NCBI GenBank assembly: GCA_950295325.1
Contig: OX485803.1
Span: 13,890,001-13,954,000 of the forward strand
Reading direction: 5' to 3'
Origin: Polytrichum commune
Taxonomy: Eukaryota > Streptophyta > Polytrichopsida > Polytrichales > Polytrichaceae
DNA: 64,000 bases
Part shown: piece by piece, positions 10,454 to 20,549 of the stretch
Position numbering within the stretch: the first letter of the stretch is position 1
How the letters are laid out: each line of letters starts with the position of its first letter
The notes under the pieces: generated by a model
What the model was told of the DNA's origin: nothing
The model's input: only the letters and a program-made list of their open reading frames with translations
Databases searched by the model: none
Translations under genes and position numbers: made by a program

Positions 10454-10797
10454 GGGTAGACACCAATACCCGAATATTTGACAACTTGTTAGATCAATAC
10501 ATAGTCAATATTTATTTATGGAAATGCTGGACAACTTGTTTCATGTAGGAATAGAATGTAAGACAAGTCAATCCTTTAGCACCACCAAAAATCTGACATG
10601 GCAAGATTGGAATATGTAAAAGAGGTTTTAGCGGCGCCTTTTGTAGTGTATTAATGCAGTGTGGATTAACCGAGGGATTATTTAAGAAGCCTCAGATTAA
10701 TTATCTAAAACCAATGTGAACATAATTATCCAAAATGTGAACATAATGATGGCGCAAAGATGTAAATTATGACAGACATGACAATGATATATAGGAA

Positions 10798-11241
10798 TTG
10801 TTTGCTTCGGTATTGTTAGAGATGAACACTAGGTCGAGAGCGAGAGCAGATCGAGAAGTTAGAAGGAATATTGAAAAACAAAGGCGTATTGAGAGAAGGC
10901 AAAGGTTCGAATCACGAGAGAGCATAGGGACGCCGTACAACTTGCGGACAACAATGGGTAGACGAGGGCTTAATTCTGCTAGGGGCACAAGTAGAGGTTC
11001 CAAAGGAGAAAAAATGTTTGATGTCTCAGCGGTAGCTCCCATCGTTTTATTTCCTGTATCGGAGGAAGATAACCAAGTTGACAAAGGGGGCAGTGAGGTG
11101 TTGATTATCTGCAAGCCTAATGCCATTTTTTTTATGTGTATTCACGGTGTGAGGCCAAACCCCCCACCCTTAAACGTCCGTAGTCCGAGTAGTGGGTTTG
11201 GGCTCACATTCCTCCGCGGTATTGGATTTGGACTTGGATGA
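10798..11241 (+). CDS. Hypothetical basic ORF, 147 aa
   Basis: Arg-rich N-terminal half (SRARADREVRRNIEKQRRIE) and no recognised domain. Such basic stretches occur in gag-like fragments, but nothing here proves that. It may be a chance frame. Confidence 0.2.
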   Translation: MFASVLLEMNTRSRARADREVRRNIEKQRRIERRQRFESRESIGTPYNLRTTMGRRGLNSARGTSRGSKGEKMFDVSAVAPIVLFPVSEEDNQVDKGGSEVLIICKPNAIFFMCIHGVRPNPPPLNVRSPSSGFGLTFLRGIGFGLG

Positions 11242-12976
11242 GTCCATAGTGCAAGGTTCACCCTTCAAGTGGTCTTGGATTTAACTTTGGTCTTTGCTTC
11301 CTTTGTCTTGCCATCGCGAGAGTGCTCCACATTCTCCATTAAGTTGTGCACGTGGTTTATTTTTAAAGAGAGGATGTAAGTGTTAAAAAAACACTATTCT
11401 CTATAGTCAATCTCAAATACATTTACTTGTGAAAGCCACACATAACACTAACTAGCATAATGTAACTAACTACTTGTCTATGAGCTAATTAGGTAGGCTA
11501 TCTACTAAGCTCCTTCATGAACCCATCTCTTTACTTTCTAATTACATAAACCTAGCTCCTTCATAAACCCAGCTCCTTCATAAACCCAGCTTCTTAGCTT
11601 CTAACTAAACAAACCCAGCTCCTTCATAAACCCAGGTCCTTCATGAACCCAGCTCCTTAGCTTCTAACTAAACAAACCCAGGTCCTTCATAAACCCAGCT
11701 CTTTACTTTCTAACTAAACAAACCCAGCTCCTTCATAAACCCAGCTCCTTCATGAACCCACAACTTTGTAGTTGTAATCCCCAACTACCTCACTAATTAT
11801 TCAAGCCCTTAACTAATCTTCCTACCTAATTTCCCTAATTCTACTAACAACCCCTTTCTAATCACACAATTCTTCTCTAATCCTAAAATCCTAAAATCCT
11901 AGAGAGGAGAGGGGGAGAGAGAATTTCCTAACTTCACTAAGACTAACTAATCCATACAAGTATATTTTTGCACTCATCACGACATCAAGTGCTCAACTCT
12001 TAAACATGGAACTTGCAACCACGTGTATTCAAAACATGAACTTTAAGTACCACAAATTGGAATCATGAATTAACTTTAAAATCCTTCACGTCAACACTAA
12101 TTCTACCAAGAGGTCAAGCCCTCTTCAAGGCTAACAAGCCTTGGCTCTCAAACTAAAAACTAAGCACACACATGTGCTCCAATATGGCTTCCCACACCCA
12201 CACTTATAACTCGTGGGGTGCCTTGGAGCACAAAGGAAAGAGAGAGTGAGTGAGGGAAGAATGAGGGATTATATAGTAAGCTTGAGGGGGTGAGCACCCT
12301 CAAGGCTCACGATAAGCCCTTGAGATTTCCTCCTACTTAGTAGGCGCCAATCCTATCTTCTAAGTCTTCCTCCCTCAAATGATCAACAAGGATCCTAATT
12401 CGAACATTTAACTAGCCTTGGCTTTCTACCTACCACACTTTACCAAACTTGGGATGCTTCAACCCAAACTTAGCCTCCTTCGCTTTCCGCCGCCATAACT
12501 TTCTCCCCTTACTTTCCCAAATCGTCGCTCACCACTTAATTCAAACCACGATGCTTAGCTCGTGATTTGATTGGTGCTTTGAGAATTTGCTTATCCTCCA
12601 CCTTGCATTCTTCCTTGGGCCTTCCCCATTAAGTGGCCATGATGAGGTGGTCCACTTGTGCGCTCCATGTGATCCTCCATTCATCCCAATTCGAATGCAC
12701 TTGCCTCTTGAGTCACTTTGGTTGTCTCCATCCATTTGTACTAGCCTACTCACTAACTACTCAATCTAAGTTCTCCTTACCTATCCTCATTCACTCAAAT
12801 CCTTCCGAAGGTAAAAACACAATAACAACTCACATCCTAGCCTCTTACAACATGGTACTTCTAAGACTAACATTTCACTCTTTTTATATTTTTGTGAAGT
12901 AACATGCTACTTCAAAGTGCATCAACTAACGTTTCAAGGGTCTAAGACTAAATGTGGGCACCATTTTGGGCTCACA
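11242..12976. other. Non-coding, repeat-bearing stretch
   Basis: No convincing gene. It contains the AACCCAGCTCCTTCATA minisatellite (11505-11765), purine-rich GAGAGAGG tracts (about 11890-11925 and 12232-12270) and AT-rich sequence. Confidence 0.5.
11505..11765. repeat. Minisatellite, ~17-bp unit AACCCAGCTCCTTCATA
   Basis: Many copies of AACCCAGCTCCTTCATA, interspersed with a CTTCTAACTAAACAA spacer, form a two-level repeat (17-bp units inside roughly 55-70-bp blocks). Confidence 0.85.
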
Positions 12977-13022
12977 GTATGTCATCCTTTGTCGTGCGAC
13001 CCTTGTGATGTTATGTGTATTA

Positions 13023-13951
13023 TTAACCCCTAAAGGACCGTAAGGCCCCCATGGGGCTTTTGATTGTAGAAAAGTGCAAATTGGATGAGATTGTTCCAAA
13101 GAAGCCCAAATTTGCGGGGAGAGGACCCTGGCTGTTTTTGCAAGATGGATCCAATGGTCTTTTCCGATCAGAAAATGATGAAGGATTGGATTTTTGGCGA
13201 ATTTTTTGATTTTTCAGTTTTTGGGCCCAATCTCATTGCTTGGAGACTTCAGAGTCCCATATCTTTTTTTCCACACCTCAAAATTTGACGAGAAAAATTC
13301 CACATGAGGGTCATAATGTTCTTTACATGTGGTAAAAAATTCAGATGTTTTGGAGCACTTCTAAGCAGCGTAAGGCCCCCAAGGGCCTTTTGATTGTAGA
13401 AAAGTGCAAATTAGATGAGATTGTTCCAAAGAAGCTCAAATTTGCGAGGAGAGTACCCTGGCTGTTTTTGCAAGATGGATCCAATGGTCTTTTTCGATCA
13501 AAAAATGATGAAGGATTGGATTTTTGGCGAATTCTTTGAGTTTTCAGTTTTTGGGCCCAATCTCATTGTTTGGAGACTTCAGAGTCCCATATTTTTTTTC
13601 CCACAACTCAGAATTTGACGAAAAAAATTCCACATGAGGATCATAATGTTCTTTACATGTGGTAAATATTTCAGATGTTTTGGAGCACTTCTAAGCAATC
13701 TGATTCCAGCATAAGTACGAAGTACCCCTTGCCCGAACAATTTCCATCAATCTTCTCAACGGTGGCAATTTCTCAGAAATTGTGCAATCTTGTTGATCTG
13801 TTTTTCATAAACAAGCTATGTAAGTCTTCTTTAGTTTCAACGGTGCCGATCGTGAAAATTACCCCACACTAATAAGAAATTGAGCTTGCTACAAGAGCTA
13901 ATCAAGAAAACATTACCTAAGCTAAAACACCCCCGGTCCTTTAGGGGTTAA
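13023..13951. mobile_element. piggyBac-like TTAA MITE inserted in the LINE
   Basis: The element is bounded by TTAA on both sides (13023-13026 and 13948-13951) and perfect 14-bp terminal inverted repeats, CCCCTAAAGGACCG (13027-13040) and its complement (13934-13947). A TTAA duplication plus a terminus starting CCC is the signature of the piggyBac superfamily. At 929 bp with no transposase frame it is non-autonomous. LINE coding sequence abuts the right side directly, so the insertion is younger than the LINE. Confidence 0.85.
13041..13697. repeat. 330-bp direct tandem repeat inside the MITE
   Basis: TAAGGCCCCC begins at 13041 and again at 13371. The two 330-bp units agree at most positions up to GGAGCACTTCTAAGCA near 13697. 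ORFs seen in both copies are repeat artefacts. Confidence 0.9.
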
Positions 13952-15344
13952 AGAATAATTTATATTGAGGGAATAGGCATTGTATGTGTTTTGTTGATTT
14001 AATGGCTGACAATTTGGTTTCTTATATGGTGATGATAGACGGGGGTTGTTGGTGATGTATAAGTAAATCTTGTAGGCATGGCATGGCGGTGTTAAGTGAT
14101 GATGCATTCCAAGTTATGGCGTATGTGTTTTGACTAGTTAGTGGGGTTGCATTGTGCGAGGGTGTTGAGTTTTGAATTGGTGGGGGGTTAGGGCGTGTGT
14201 ATTCATTTATAGGCTCGTTAATTCTTAGTGCCTCTGTTAATAGTTGCCTTGGTAAGTATGGGAATGTTTCTTGTAGATTTTGAATATTGGGTAATTCATG
14301 GTTTTGTTGTATGTAGTCATATAGTTTATTGTGTATTGTGTTGGGTGGGGTGATTGTATCTTTGTATATGTTACAGAATTGTGTATATGGGTGTGGTGTG
14401 TTTATGTGCCTTTCCGGTGGATTGGTCAGTCTTGTCATTTTGTCTAGTAGTTGAGTTGTCCAATCTTGTGTAGGTTGTTGTTGTATGCACGTGTTGCATA
14501 TTATAATTGAGGGGCTAATTGTTACGATCATTGCATAGATTATCCATGGGGGGGGATGGTTACTATGTTGTTGTATAAAGTTATATAGGTATGGGAGTGA
14601 ATTTGTTGTTTGTGTGTGTAGGGGGTGCGTATTTTGAAAAAGATGTTTAATTGTGTTGGCTAAATGTTGGTATTCCGGCTGAAGTTTGATCGTGCATGGT
14701 AAGAAGTATGTTGTTTGGCGTCTTTTGTGGGAGATGGGGTGTGCTTGTAATAAGTTAGACATAGGGCCTGGATTAGGGTGTATATCCCCACATTGTAATA
14801 GGAGTAGTTGTGTGTGAGCATGGTGTTTTGTAAATATGGTTGGTTGGGGGTACTTGTTATGTATTTGTGTTATATGTGCGGGTTGGTTTATGTGGAGTGA
14901 TGTTGATATTATGTTGTTTTTGGTGGTGGCTTGTGGAATATGTAATGTATTATTTTTTAAGTTAGTATGTAGCAATATGGGGTTTGCTATGGGAGGGTAT
15001 ACATTTGTATTTTTGGTAGGTGTGATTACCAACGATGGCTTTAGTTGTTTTAGTTTGTGTGTTATTGTGGGTGTGTGGGTTTGGTTTTGAGGAAGGTATT
15101 TTGGGAGTATTAGTTTGTGGCGGTTTAGGTGGTCTAATTGTTTGATGGTGTTAAGAGGGTGTTTTGTTGGGTGGGTGAAGCATAATCGTCCTTGATGTTT
15201 ATAGAGTATATTAAGTGTTGCTATGTTTGTGGCAAGGTGGTGTGTATGGGTGTATTTTCTTAGGGGGTTTCTAGTGGTGTGTGAGAGTGGCCCCGGGTTG
15301 AGATGTATGTCGCCACATAAAAGGATGAGTATGGAGTTGTTCAA
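13952..15344 (-). pseudogene. LINE ORF2 N-terminal part: 2A-like motifs and start of APE nuclease
   Basis: The minus-strand frame from 15344 runs 440 residues. It begins with ILLCGDIHLNPGPL (motif at 15288-15314) and carries a second LLLLQCGDIHPNPGPM (around 14764-14790). Both match the NPGP end of 2A ribosome-skipping peptides, with H in place of the usual E. The end reads YAITWNASSLN and PPSIITI, the first strand of the APE (EEP) endonuclease. A stop at 14022-14024 replaces the Gln just before ETKL, so the catalytic QETK motif is still recognisable across the stop. The frame then meets the MITE at 13951. The body of the nuclease is absent from this copy. Confidence 0.7.
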
Positions 15345-15429
15345 TGTGAGGTATTTTATGATTAATGTTTTTGGATTTTTAAAATGTAAATGTGTTGTGT
15401 ATTGGATGGTGCCTATGTGGGTTATGTTA

Positions 15430-15882
15430 TTAATTAGTATGTGTGGGGGGGGGGGATTCTTGGGGTGTTCTTTGTTGGTGATTAGTTATGGTAGTCCATG
15501 TGTGTGTGTAGTGGTGATGGGGGGAGGTGATGGCTAGTTTATGGATTGAGAGATTTGTGTTAGGTATGGATATAATTGTGTGTGGTGTGTTATATAAGGT
15601 TGGGTGGATGGTGTGTGTGTATGCTAGAGTGATGATGAGTGTGATTGCTAGGTTATATTTGTATTTTTTGGGGGGTGAAGTTTTGAGTATGTATGCGTAT
15701 GTGGGGAGTCTTCCTCCTATGTTGAACACTTTGGGCACAAATATTAGTCTTTTATTTATACGAGAAAGAGTGGTACATAGCAAGTGTATGAGTAGCGTCC
15801 ATGTATATACTAGTTGTATACTATTCATGTGGATGGTGATGTCCTTTGTGGAGGCTTGATGGTGAGTTCCTATAGTGGGCAT
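15430..15882 (-). CDS. LINE ORF1/ORF2 spacer frame, uncertain
   Basis: A 150-residue frame, A/C-rich in sense, overlapping the end of ORF1 by 62 bases and ending before ORF2. It contains hydrophobic and Thr/His-rich stretches and no known domain. It could be the true upstream part of ORF2, translated after a frameshift, or a compositional artefact. Confidence 0.25.
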   Translation of the reverse strand: MPTIGTHHQASTKDITIHMNSIQLVYTWTLLIHLLCTTLSRINKRLIFVPKVFNIGGRLPTYAYILKTSPPKKYKYNLAITLIITLAYTHTIHPTLYNTPHTIISIPNTNLSIHKLAITSPHHHYTHTWTTITNHQQRTPQESPPPTHTN

Positions 15883-18859
15883 TTTGGAAGCCCGGAGGTG
15901 CTAGTTGTGGTACATTGTTGTCCCCTCCTTGTGCGTTGGCCATGGATGTGCTCGGGGTGTGCGGTAGTCTTGCCATGTTGGGGGGGTCCGGTGATGTGGC
16001 GGCTAGAGTTTGCATGATGTTGTGGATGCGATGGTTTGATTGTTGGAACTCCATTGCCATGGAACTCATGATGTTGTGTATGTTTGTTGCATGTGTCTTG
16101 AGAGGGTCCGTGGAGACTTCGACGCGCATATCCGTGTTGAGGTTGATGTTGCTTGTAAGTGCGGTGAGCTTATCATCCATCGTGGCGGTTAGCTCCTTCA
16201 TGGCTTTGTTGAAGAGTTTCTCGGACACTAAGGGGGAGGATGCGGTTGTGTTACCCATAGCGTGGACTTTTTGAGCGATGACTTCTCGTACGGGGGCTTG
16301 TGCTAGTTGGATAGCGGTGCGGTGCGGTGCGGTGCCGTCGATACTCCCTTTGTGTGGAACAAAGTCCACTCGCCTCCCTAGAATGTATGTAGACTTATGA
16401 AGCCAATCCGTGTAGACCGCCGCGTTCAAGCATTGGATGTGGCACCATCCGGCTTGGCGATCATCGTCTTGGTTGGTCTTATATCCAAATGTGACCCCGG
16501 TGATGTTCCCCTCTCCAAACAACTTCTTGAGGGATGTGGTAATTGTTGATTGTGACTCCCGTTGTGGTAAGTTATTAGCAACTAGAGTAGTGCTAATTCT
16601 TAGTTCCGAGAGGTTTCCCGAGTCTTTGTCTTTGGTGATGCTTGCCTTGAGCCTTTCGGATTGAAATGTGAGGCCATTGGTGAGGATGTCATTTCGGGCT
16701 TCCTCGGTGGTGAGGGTGATGAAGGCGAAGTCCTTCTCTACTCCCGCCTTGGTGAGAGAGAGGATTTCGATTTCTCTCCCGTCGTAGTATGAGCGTTGCA
16801 TGAGGTTGCGGAGTATGTCGAGGGCCGCGTTGTTGCGGATGGCGTCGCCCTTGAGGTGTAGTCTCATGTTTTTTGCCTTTGTGATGAGCTCAAAACCTTT
16901 TTCTACCTTCCCGATGATTTTTTCCCCGTCTCCCATTGTCATGACAAAAGCACGGTCTCCTCGGAGTAAAGCTAGGCCATCATTCTTGGGGTCTTGTAGG
17001 TGAATTTTGACAAAACCGGCCCAATTCCTCGTGACCGTGTTGATGCCCATGTCGATGGGATTGGAGTAGGTGGTCCCGAGAGGCATGTTCATGAGTCGGA
17101 GACGCTCCATGCATGCGGTCTTGACTTCTTTTCGGCTAAGTTTCTTGTATTCTCCATCAAACCGAATGGTGACATGAAAGCCTTCGGTGAGGCCCGTGTC
17201 TTGAGATGTCTTCTCGTACATGGGAATTTGTGTGAAGTGTAGGTGTTGACCGGGCACCGCATCCGGTCTTTCAATGGGATAGAGAGTTTGCTTGACCCTT
17301 GGAAAAGCTCGCCTTAGTGACCAGAACTCTTGAATTTTGCTTGTGGGTGTGTTGGTGATGGCGAATTCTTCATCGTTGCGTTTCTCCTTCAATTCCTTCT
17401 TACCTCTTTGTGTAGCTAGCATTTCATGCATTTGGAATCCTAGCCACATGCATCCCACCATATCAATGCCAAGGGTGGCCATCCGTCGTACCTTTGTGTG
17501 TGATGCCGGTGTGGTGATGTTGTGTGGAATGTCGGGTGTGGATGTCGCGGTGTAGTCATCCGCTTTCCTCCTCTTGGTAGTTTGGCTCTCCGATGCGTCT
17601 TCAATTCTTGGGTTGCGGTATTGGAGTGTTGGGGGCGTGCTCTCGGTGTTGTGTGATGTCTTGAAGAGGGTGGTTTTGGCGGATTGTTGTGGATGGCGTT
17701 CGTAGGTCAATTGTAGGGAGCTACCACCCCTCTCTGGTGACACGTTCTCCAATTGTGCGTCCATATCGAGGTCTTCTTTGGCGTCCAAGTCATGAGCTTG
17801 TGGGGGTGGCGGCTGAGCTGACATCTGTTGTCGGAATTCGTGGTACTGCTCGTTGAGAGTTGGTGGTGGTGGCGTTTTTGTGTGCTGCATCATGATTGCT
17901 GTTGGGTGGGAGAGGTGGTTACCTCGGATATGAAAGCACGGCTTGGAAGTCTGGTGGTGGTGGGATTTGGTGGAGTGTCGTTGATGTCGTGGGGATGCCA
18001 ATTCTTGAGTTACCTCGATTGTTAGGGGGGATCTCCTCTGGGTCTGATGTTGGATGTGTCCTGTGTATTGCTCCGTGGGTCTGCTGTCGGTGGCTATGAA
18101 TCTCCAGACTCTGCAGATGCTAGTGTGGGGGGAATTCGGCTTTGTTTCGCCTGTCTCTCTTGTGTGGCTGCTACTAAATTGTGTCTGATGCTTGATTGGG
18201 TGCTTGCTTCGAATTGCAGCTTTTTGGTTTTGTGCTGGTTTGGTGTGGAATCTGCAAGAATTGTAACTTTGTGTGAGAGCTGGAATGGGCATACTGTAAT
18301 TGTAGAGTAGGTGGGCAGGAATCGTGCGTACCTGATTTCGGTGGGGTGGCCGGTGTTTGGTGGAGGGAGCGATGTCGGGACGTTGCCTTCTCACTGTCGA
18401 TGTGGTGTGTGCAGGATGGGTGCAGATTGGTGATGTCGTCCCTACACGTTCGGGGGCCTGTTCGAGCTGGGTGTCGTGTAGAGGGCTTTTGCTTGGTGCG
18501 GCCTTCTCTCTGCTCCTGCAATTGTCTACTCCAGGGTGTTGGTTGCTGCTCCTCAGGTGGTTATTGTGGGTGACGGTCTGAGTGCGTGCGGAGTAGTGTC
18601 GTATGCTCGGCTGGCGATTGTGTTGGAGAAGATTGAATGCGAGTCGGGGAATGAGTGCGAGTCGGGGAGGGCATGCGAGTCGGGGAGTGAATGCGAGTCG
18701 GGGAGGTGGAAGCGAGTCGGGGAGGTGGAAGCGAATGGGTGCAGGGGCTATGTGAGAGGAGTAAGGAGAGAGAGATGTGCAGATGGTTGTGTGTAGGAGG
18801 GGGGGTGAGTGTGTTGTGTAGGAGAGGATGTAGGAGGAGAGAGGAGTGAGTGATGTCAA
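15821..18859 (-). CDS. LINE ORF1 protein (nucleic-acid-binding candidate), 1012 aa
   Basis: A single uninterrupted frame. Residues 1 to about 470 are low-complexity, rich in Ser, Thr, Pro, His and Arg, and may be partly untranslated leader. From about MATLGIDMVGCMWLG onward the sequence looks globular. It includes FHVTIRFDGEYKKLSRKEV, a stretch ending AFVMTMGDGEKIIG, and KDFAFITLTTEEARNDILT, which resemble RRM-like strands. The C-terminal 150 residues are predicted coiled (KAMKELTATMDDKLTALTSN). LINE ORF1 proteins coat the RNA and act as chaperones. The intact frame contrasts with the stops in ORF2. The real start codon is uncertain. Confidence 0.6.
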   Translation of the reverse strand: MTSLTPLSSYILSYTTHSPPLLHTTICTSLSPYSSHIAPAPIRFHLPDSLPPPRLAFTPRLACPPRLALIPRLAFNLLQHNRQPSIRHYSARTQTVTHNNHLRSSNQHPGVDNCRSREKAAPSKSPLHDTQLEQAPERVGTTSPICTHPAHTTSTVRRQRPDIAPSTKHRPPHRNQVRTIPAHLLYNYSMPIPALTQSYNSCRFHTKPAQNQKAAIRSKHPIKHQTQFSSSHTRETGETKPNSPHTSICRVWRFIATDSRPTEQYTGHIQHQTQRRSPLTIEVTQELASPRHQRHSTKSHHHQTSKPCFHIRGNHLSHPTAIMMQHTKTPPPPTLNEQYHEFRQQMSAQPPPPQAHDLDAKEDLDMDAQLENVSPERGGSSLQLTYERHPQQSAKTTLFKTSHNTESTPPTLQYRNPRIEDASESQTTKRRKADDYTATSTPDIPHNITTPASHTKVRRMATLGIDMVGCMWLGFQMHEMLATQRGKKELKEKRNDEEFAITNTPTSKIQEFWSLRRAFPRVKQTLYPIERPDAVPGQHLHFTQIPMYEKTSQDTGLTEGFHVTIRFDGEYKKLSRKEVKTACMERLRLMNMPLGTTYSNPIDMGINTVTRNWAGFVKIHLQDPKNDGLALLRGDRAFVMTMGDGEKIIGKVEKGFELITKAKNMRLHLKGDAIRNNAALDILRNLMQRSYYDGREIEILSLTKAGVEKDFAFITLTTEEARNDILTNGLTFQSERLKASITKDKDSGNLSELRISTTLVANNLPQRESQSTITTSLKKLFGEGNITGVTFGYKTNQDDDRQAGWCHIQCLNAAVYTDWLHKSTYILGRRVDFVPHKGSIDGTAPHRTAIQLAQAPVREVIAQKVHAMGNTTASSPLVSEKLFNKAMKELTATMDDKLTALTSNINLNTDMRVEVSTDPLKTHATNIHNIMSSMAMEFQQSNHRIHNIMQTLAATSPDPPNMARLPHTPSTSMANAQGGDNNVPQLAPPGFQNAHYRNSPSSLHKGHHHPHE

Positions 18860-20534
18860 GCTTGTTCTTGGCTGTGTTAAGTACTAATTTGCATTTCCTA
18901 ATGTGGGTGTGTGTGTGTAGTGGGCTTTCGGCGGTGTCTGTTGTAGTAGCTGGCTGATGGAGGTTTCTAGAATTTACTGGTTTAGGGTGTCCAGTACTTG
19001 TTTTAGACATGTTTTTTGTGTATGTAAGTTGTTTTAACTTGTGTTTTGTGCGGGTTGTGGGTGTGTTGTTGGGGGGGGGGGTGTGGTTTTTGGGGAGCTA
19101 GAGTTGTTTGTTTACTTGTATGGAGGCGAAGGCGGCAATGTATCTTTAGCTTGCGGGTGGATTTTGGCGGAGGTGTTTCGGAGTCCACTGTGGGCGTGTC
19201 ATGGTGGCCAGGTGCCTTTTGAGAGTTTTTTAGGGTTATTGCGGGGGCTGGGGGTGATTTTTTTTCGGCATTGTGTATGAGTGTATATTTCGGAGTGGGT
19301 ATCTGGAGTGGGGGGTGTAGTTTGTTCTAAGCATTGCTCACAACTGTGTGTGCTGGTTTTGTGTGATTGAGTGATTGTGTGTGTTGTGGGGGTTGGGTGT
19401 GTGGGTTTGTGTGCGGGAGCTGGGTGTGTGAGGTTGTGTGGGGGGTGTGGAGTGGAAGTGAGGTTGATAGTTCCCCTGCTTGTTCGATGGTTGGCGAGTG
19501 TGGAGTGGCGAGGTGCAGTCTGCGAATGCGGGGAGGAGAAGTGCGATCTGCCATTGGTGAGTGTGGAGTGGCGAGGTGCAGTCGGCGAATGCAAGGAGGA
19601 GAGGTGCGATCTGCCAGTGGTGAGTACGCTTTCCTGTGTGAGTGGTTTGTGTGGGAGAACTTTCTGAGGTAATTCTTGTGGCAGTTCCTGTGTGGGAAGG
19701 TGTTGTGTGAGTTTTGTGTGAGTGTTCGGTTGTAGAGATTCGTATTGGAGTTTGTGTTTGTTGAGACAGCTGAGGGGGCCGTAGTTTAGGGTTGTGGAGT
19801 ACCTGTGTGCGTTCGGGGCGGTTGCTGACTCCTTGTGGTTGTCGCTGGTGGCAATGTGCGCGGTGGTGGTGTGTCGTTGATGGCTTCTGGAGCGCCCCGC
19901 TTCTTCCTGCTGGGGTTCGTGGCCGCTTCTTCCTGTTGGGGTTGTCTTCTTTCGCCGTTGGAGACGCTTGGGGGGCTCAGGAGGCTCGGGAGGCCGGATC
20001 AGATCTGTGGTGCTAGAGGGAGGCTGAAGTCTCTCTGAGGGGTGTTGTGGATCTGTAGTGCTGGAAGAGGGGTGGAGTAGATCTGGGAGGTGTGATGGAT
20101 CTGTGGCGCTGGGCGGAGGGGGAGTGAATGGCTGGCAGGTAGGGTAGTTTTTTTCGGGGCGATGCTGCTCTGCTTGTGCAATGTAGTGTATAGAACACTA
20201 GTAAGAGAATAAAAAGTGTTCTCCGAAGCTTGCTTTTTTGTGGCTGTCTAGCGTGGGTGCCTGTGTCTGTGCTTGGTGGGATCGCCTTCTTGGTGTTGGC
20301 TGTGTCTGTGCTTGGTGGGATCGCATTCTTGGTGTCGACTCTGGGTTTGCCTTCGGTGTGTGTGGTCGGTGTGCTCAGTGGAATCCATGGGTTTGTTGTG
20401 TTTGGTGCGGTTTCCGGCTCTGCTGCGCTTCTTGTTGTCGATGAGGCGGTGAGGTGCAAGGTTCTGGATCTACTCCGATTGCGGTTGTGTGCCTGTGTGC
20501 GGGAAGCTCCGCGGAGCTGCGGCTCCGGACTCAT
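18600..20534 (-). repeat. LINE 5' UTR with several tandem-repeat blocks
   Basis: In plus-strand terms, GCGAGTCGGGGA recurs five or six times at 18650-18730. A roughly 66-bp unit (GTGTGGAGTGGCGAGGTGCAG) is doubled at 19497-19620. A roughly 40-bp unit (TGTCTGTGCTTGGTGGGATC) is doubled at 20262-20335. GGATCTGTGG/GTGCTGG motifs recur at 20000-20115. LINE promoters often sit in repeated 5' UTR monomers. A 173-aa frame at 20013-20534 (minus) is Ser/Thr/Arg-rich with one hydrophobic segment and may be chance. Confidence 0.65.
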
Positions 20535-20549
20535 CCCGCTGTGAACTAA

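Noticed and set aside
11505-11765. CRISPR-like array of short repeats
   Set aside because: Units are contiguous without unique spacers, no cas genes, and the genome is eukaryotic.
11197-12976. A shared 12-mer (TGTGAGCCCAAA on the minus strand) at both edges, suggesting an LTR pair
   Set aside because: The match stops at 12 bases. No primer-binding site, polypurine tract or gag-pol is visible, and chance 12-mers are expected in 64 kb.
13085-13618. Two similar 67-codon plus-strand frames beginning MRLFQRS
   Set aside because: They are the same frame in the two 330-bp repeat units of the MITE, with no domain. They are repeat artefacts.
14836-15859. Plus-strand frames with long hydrophobic stretches (membrane-protein look)
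   Set aside because: They are antisense to the A/C-rich LINE ORFs. T/G-rich DNA encodes Val/Leu/Cys/Trp by composition.
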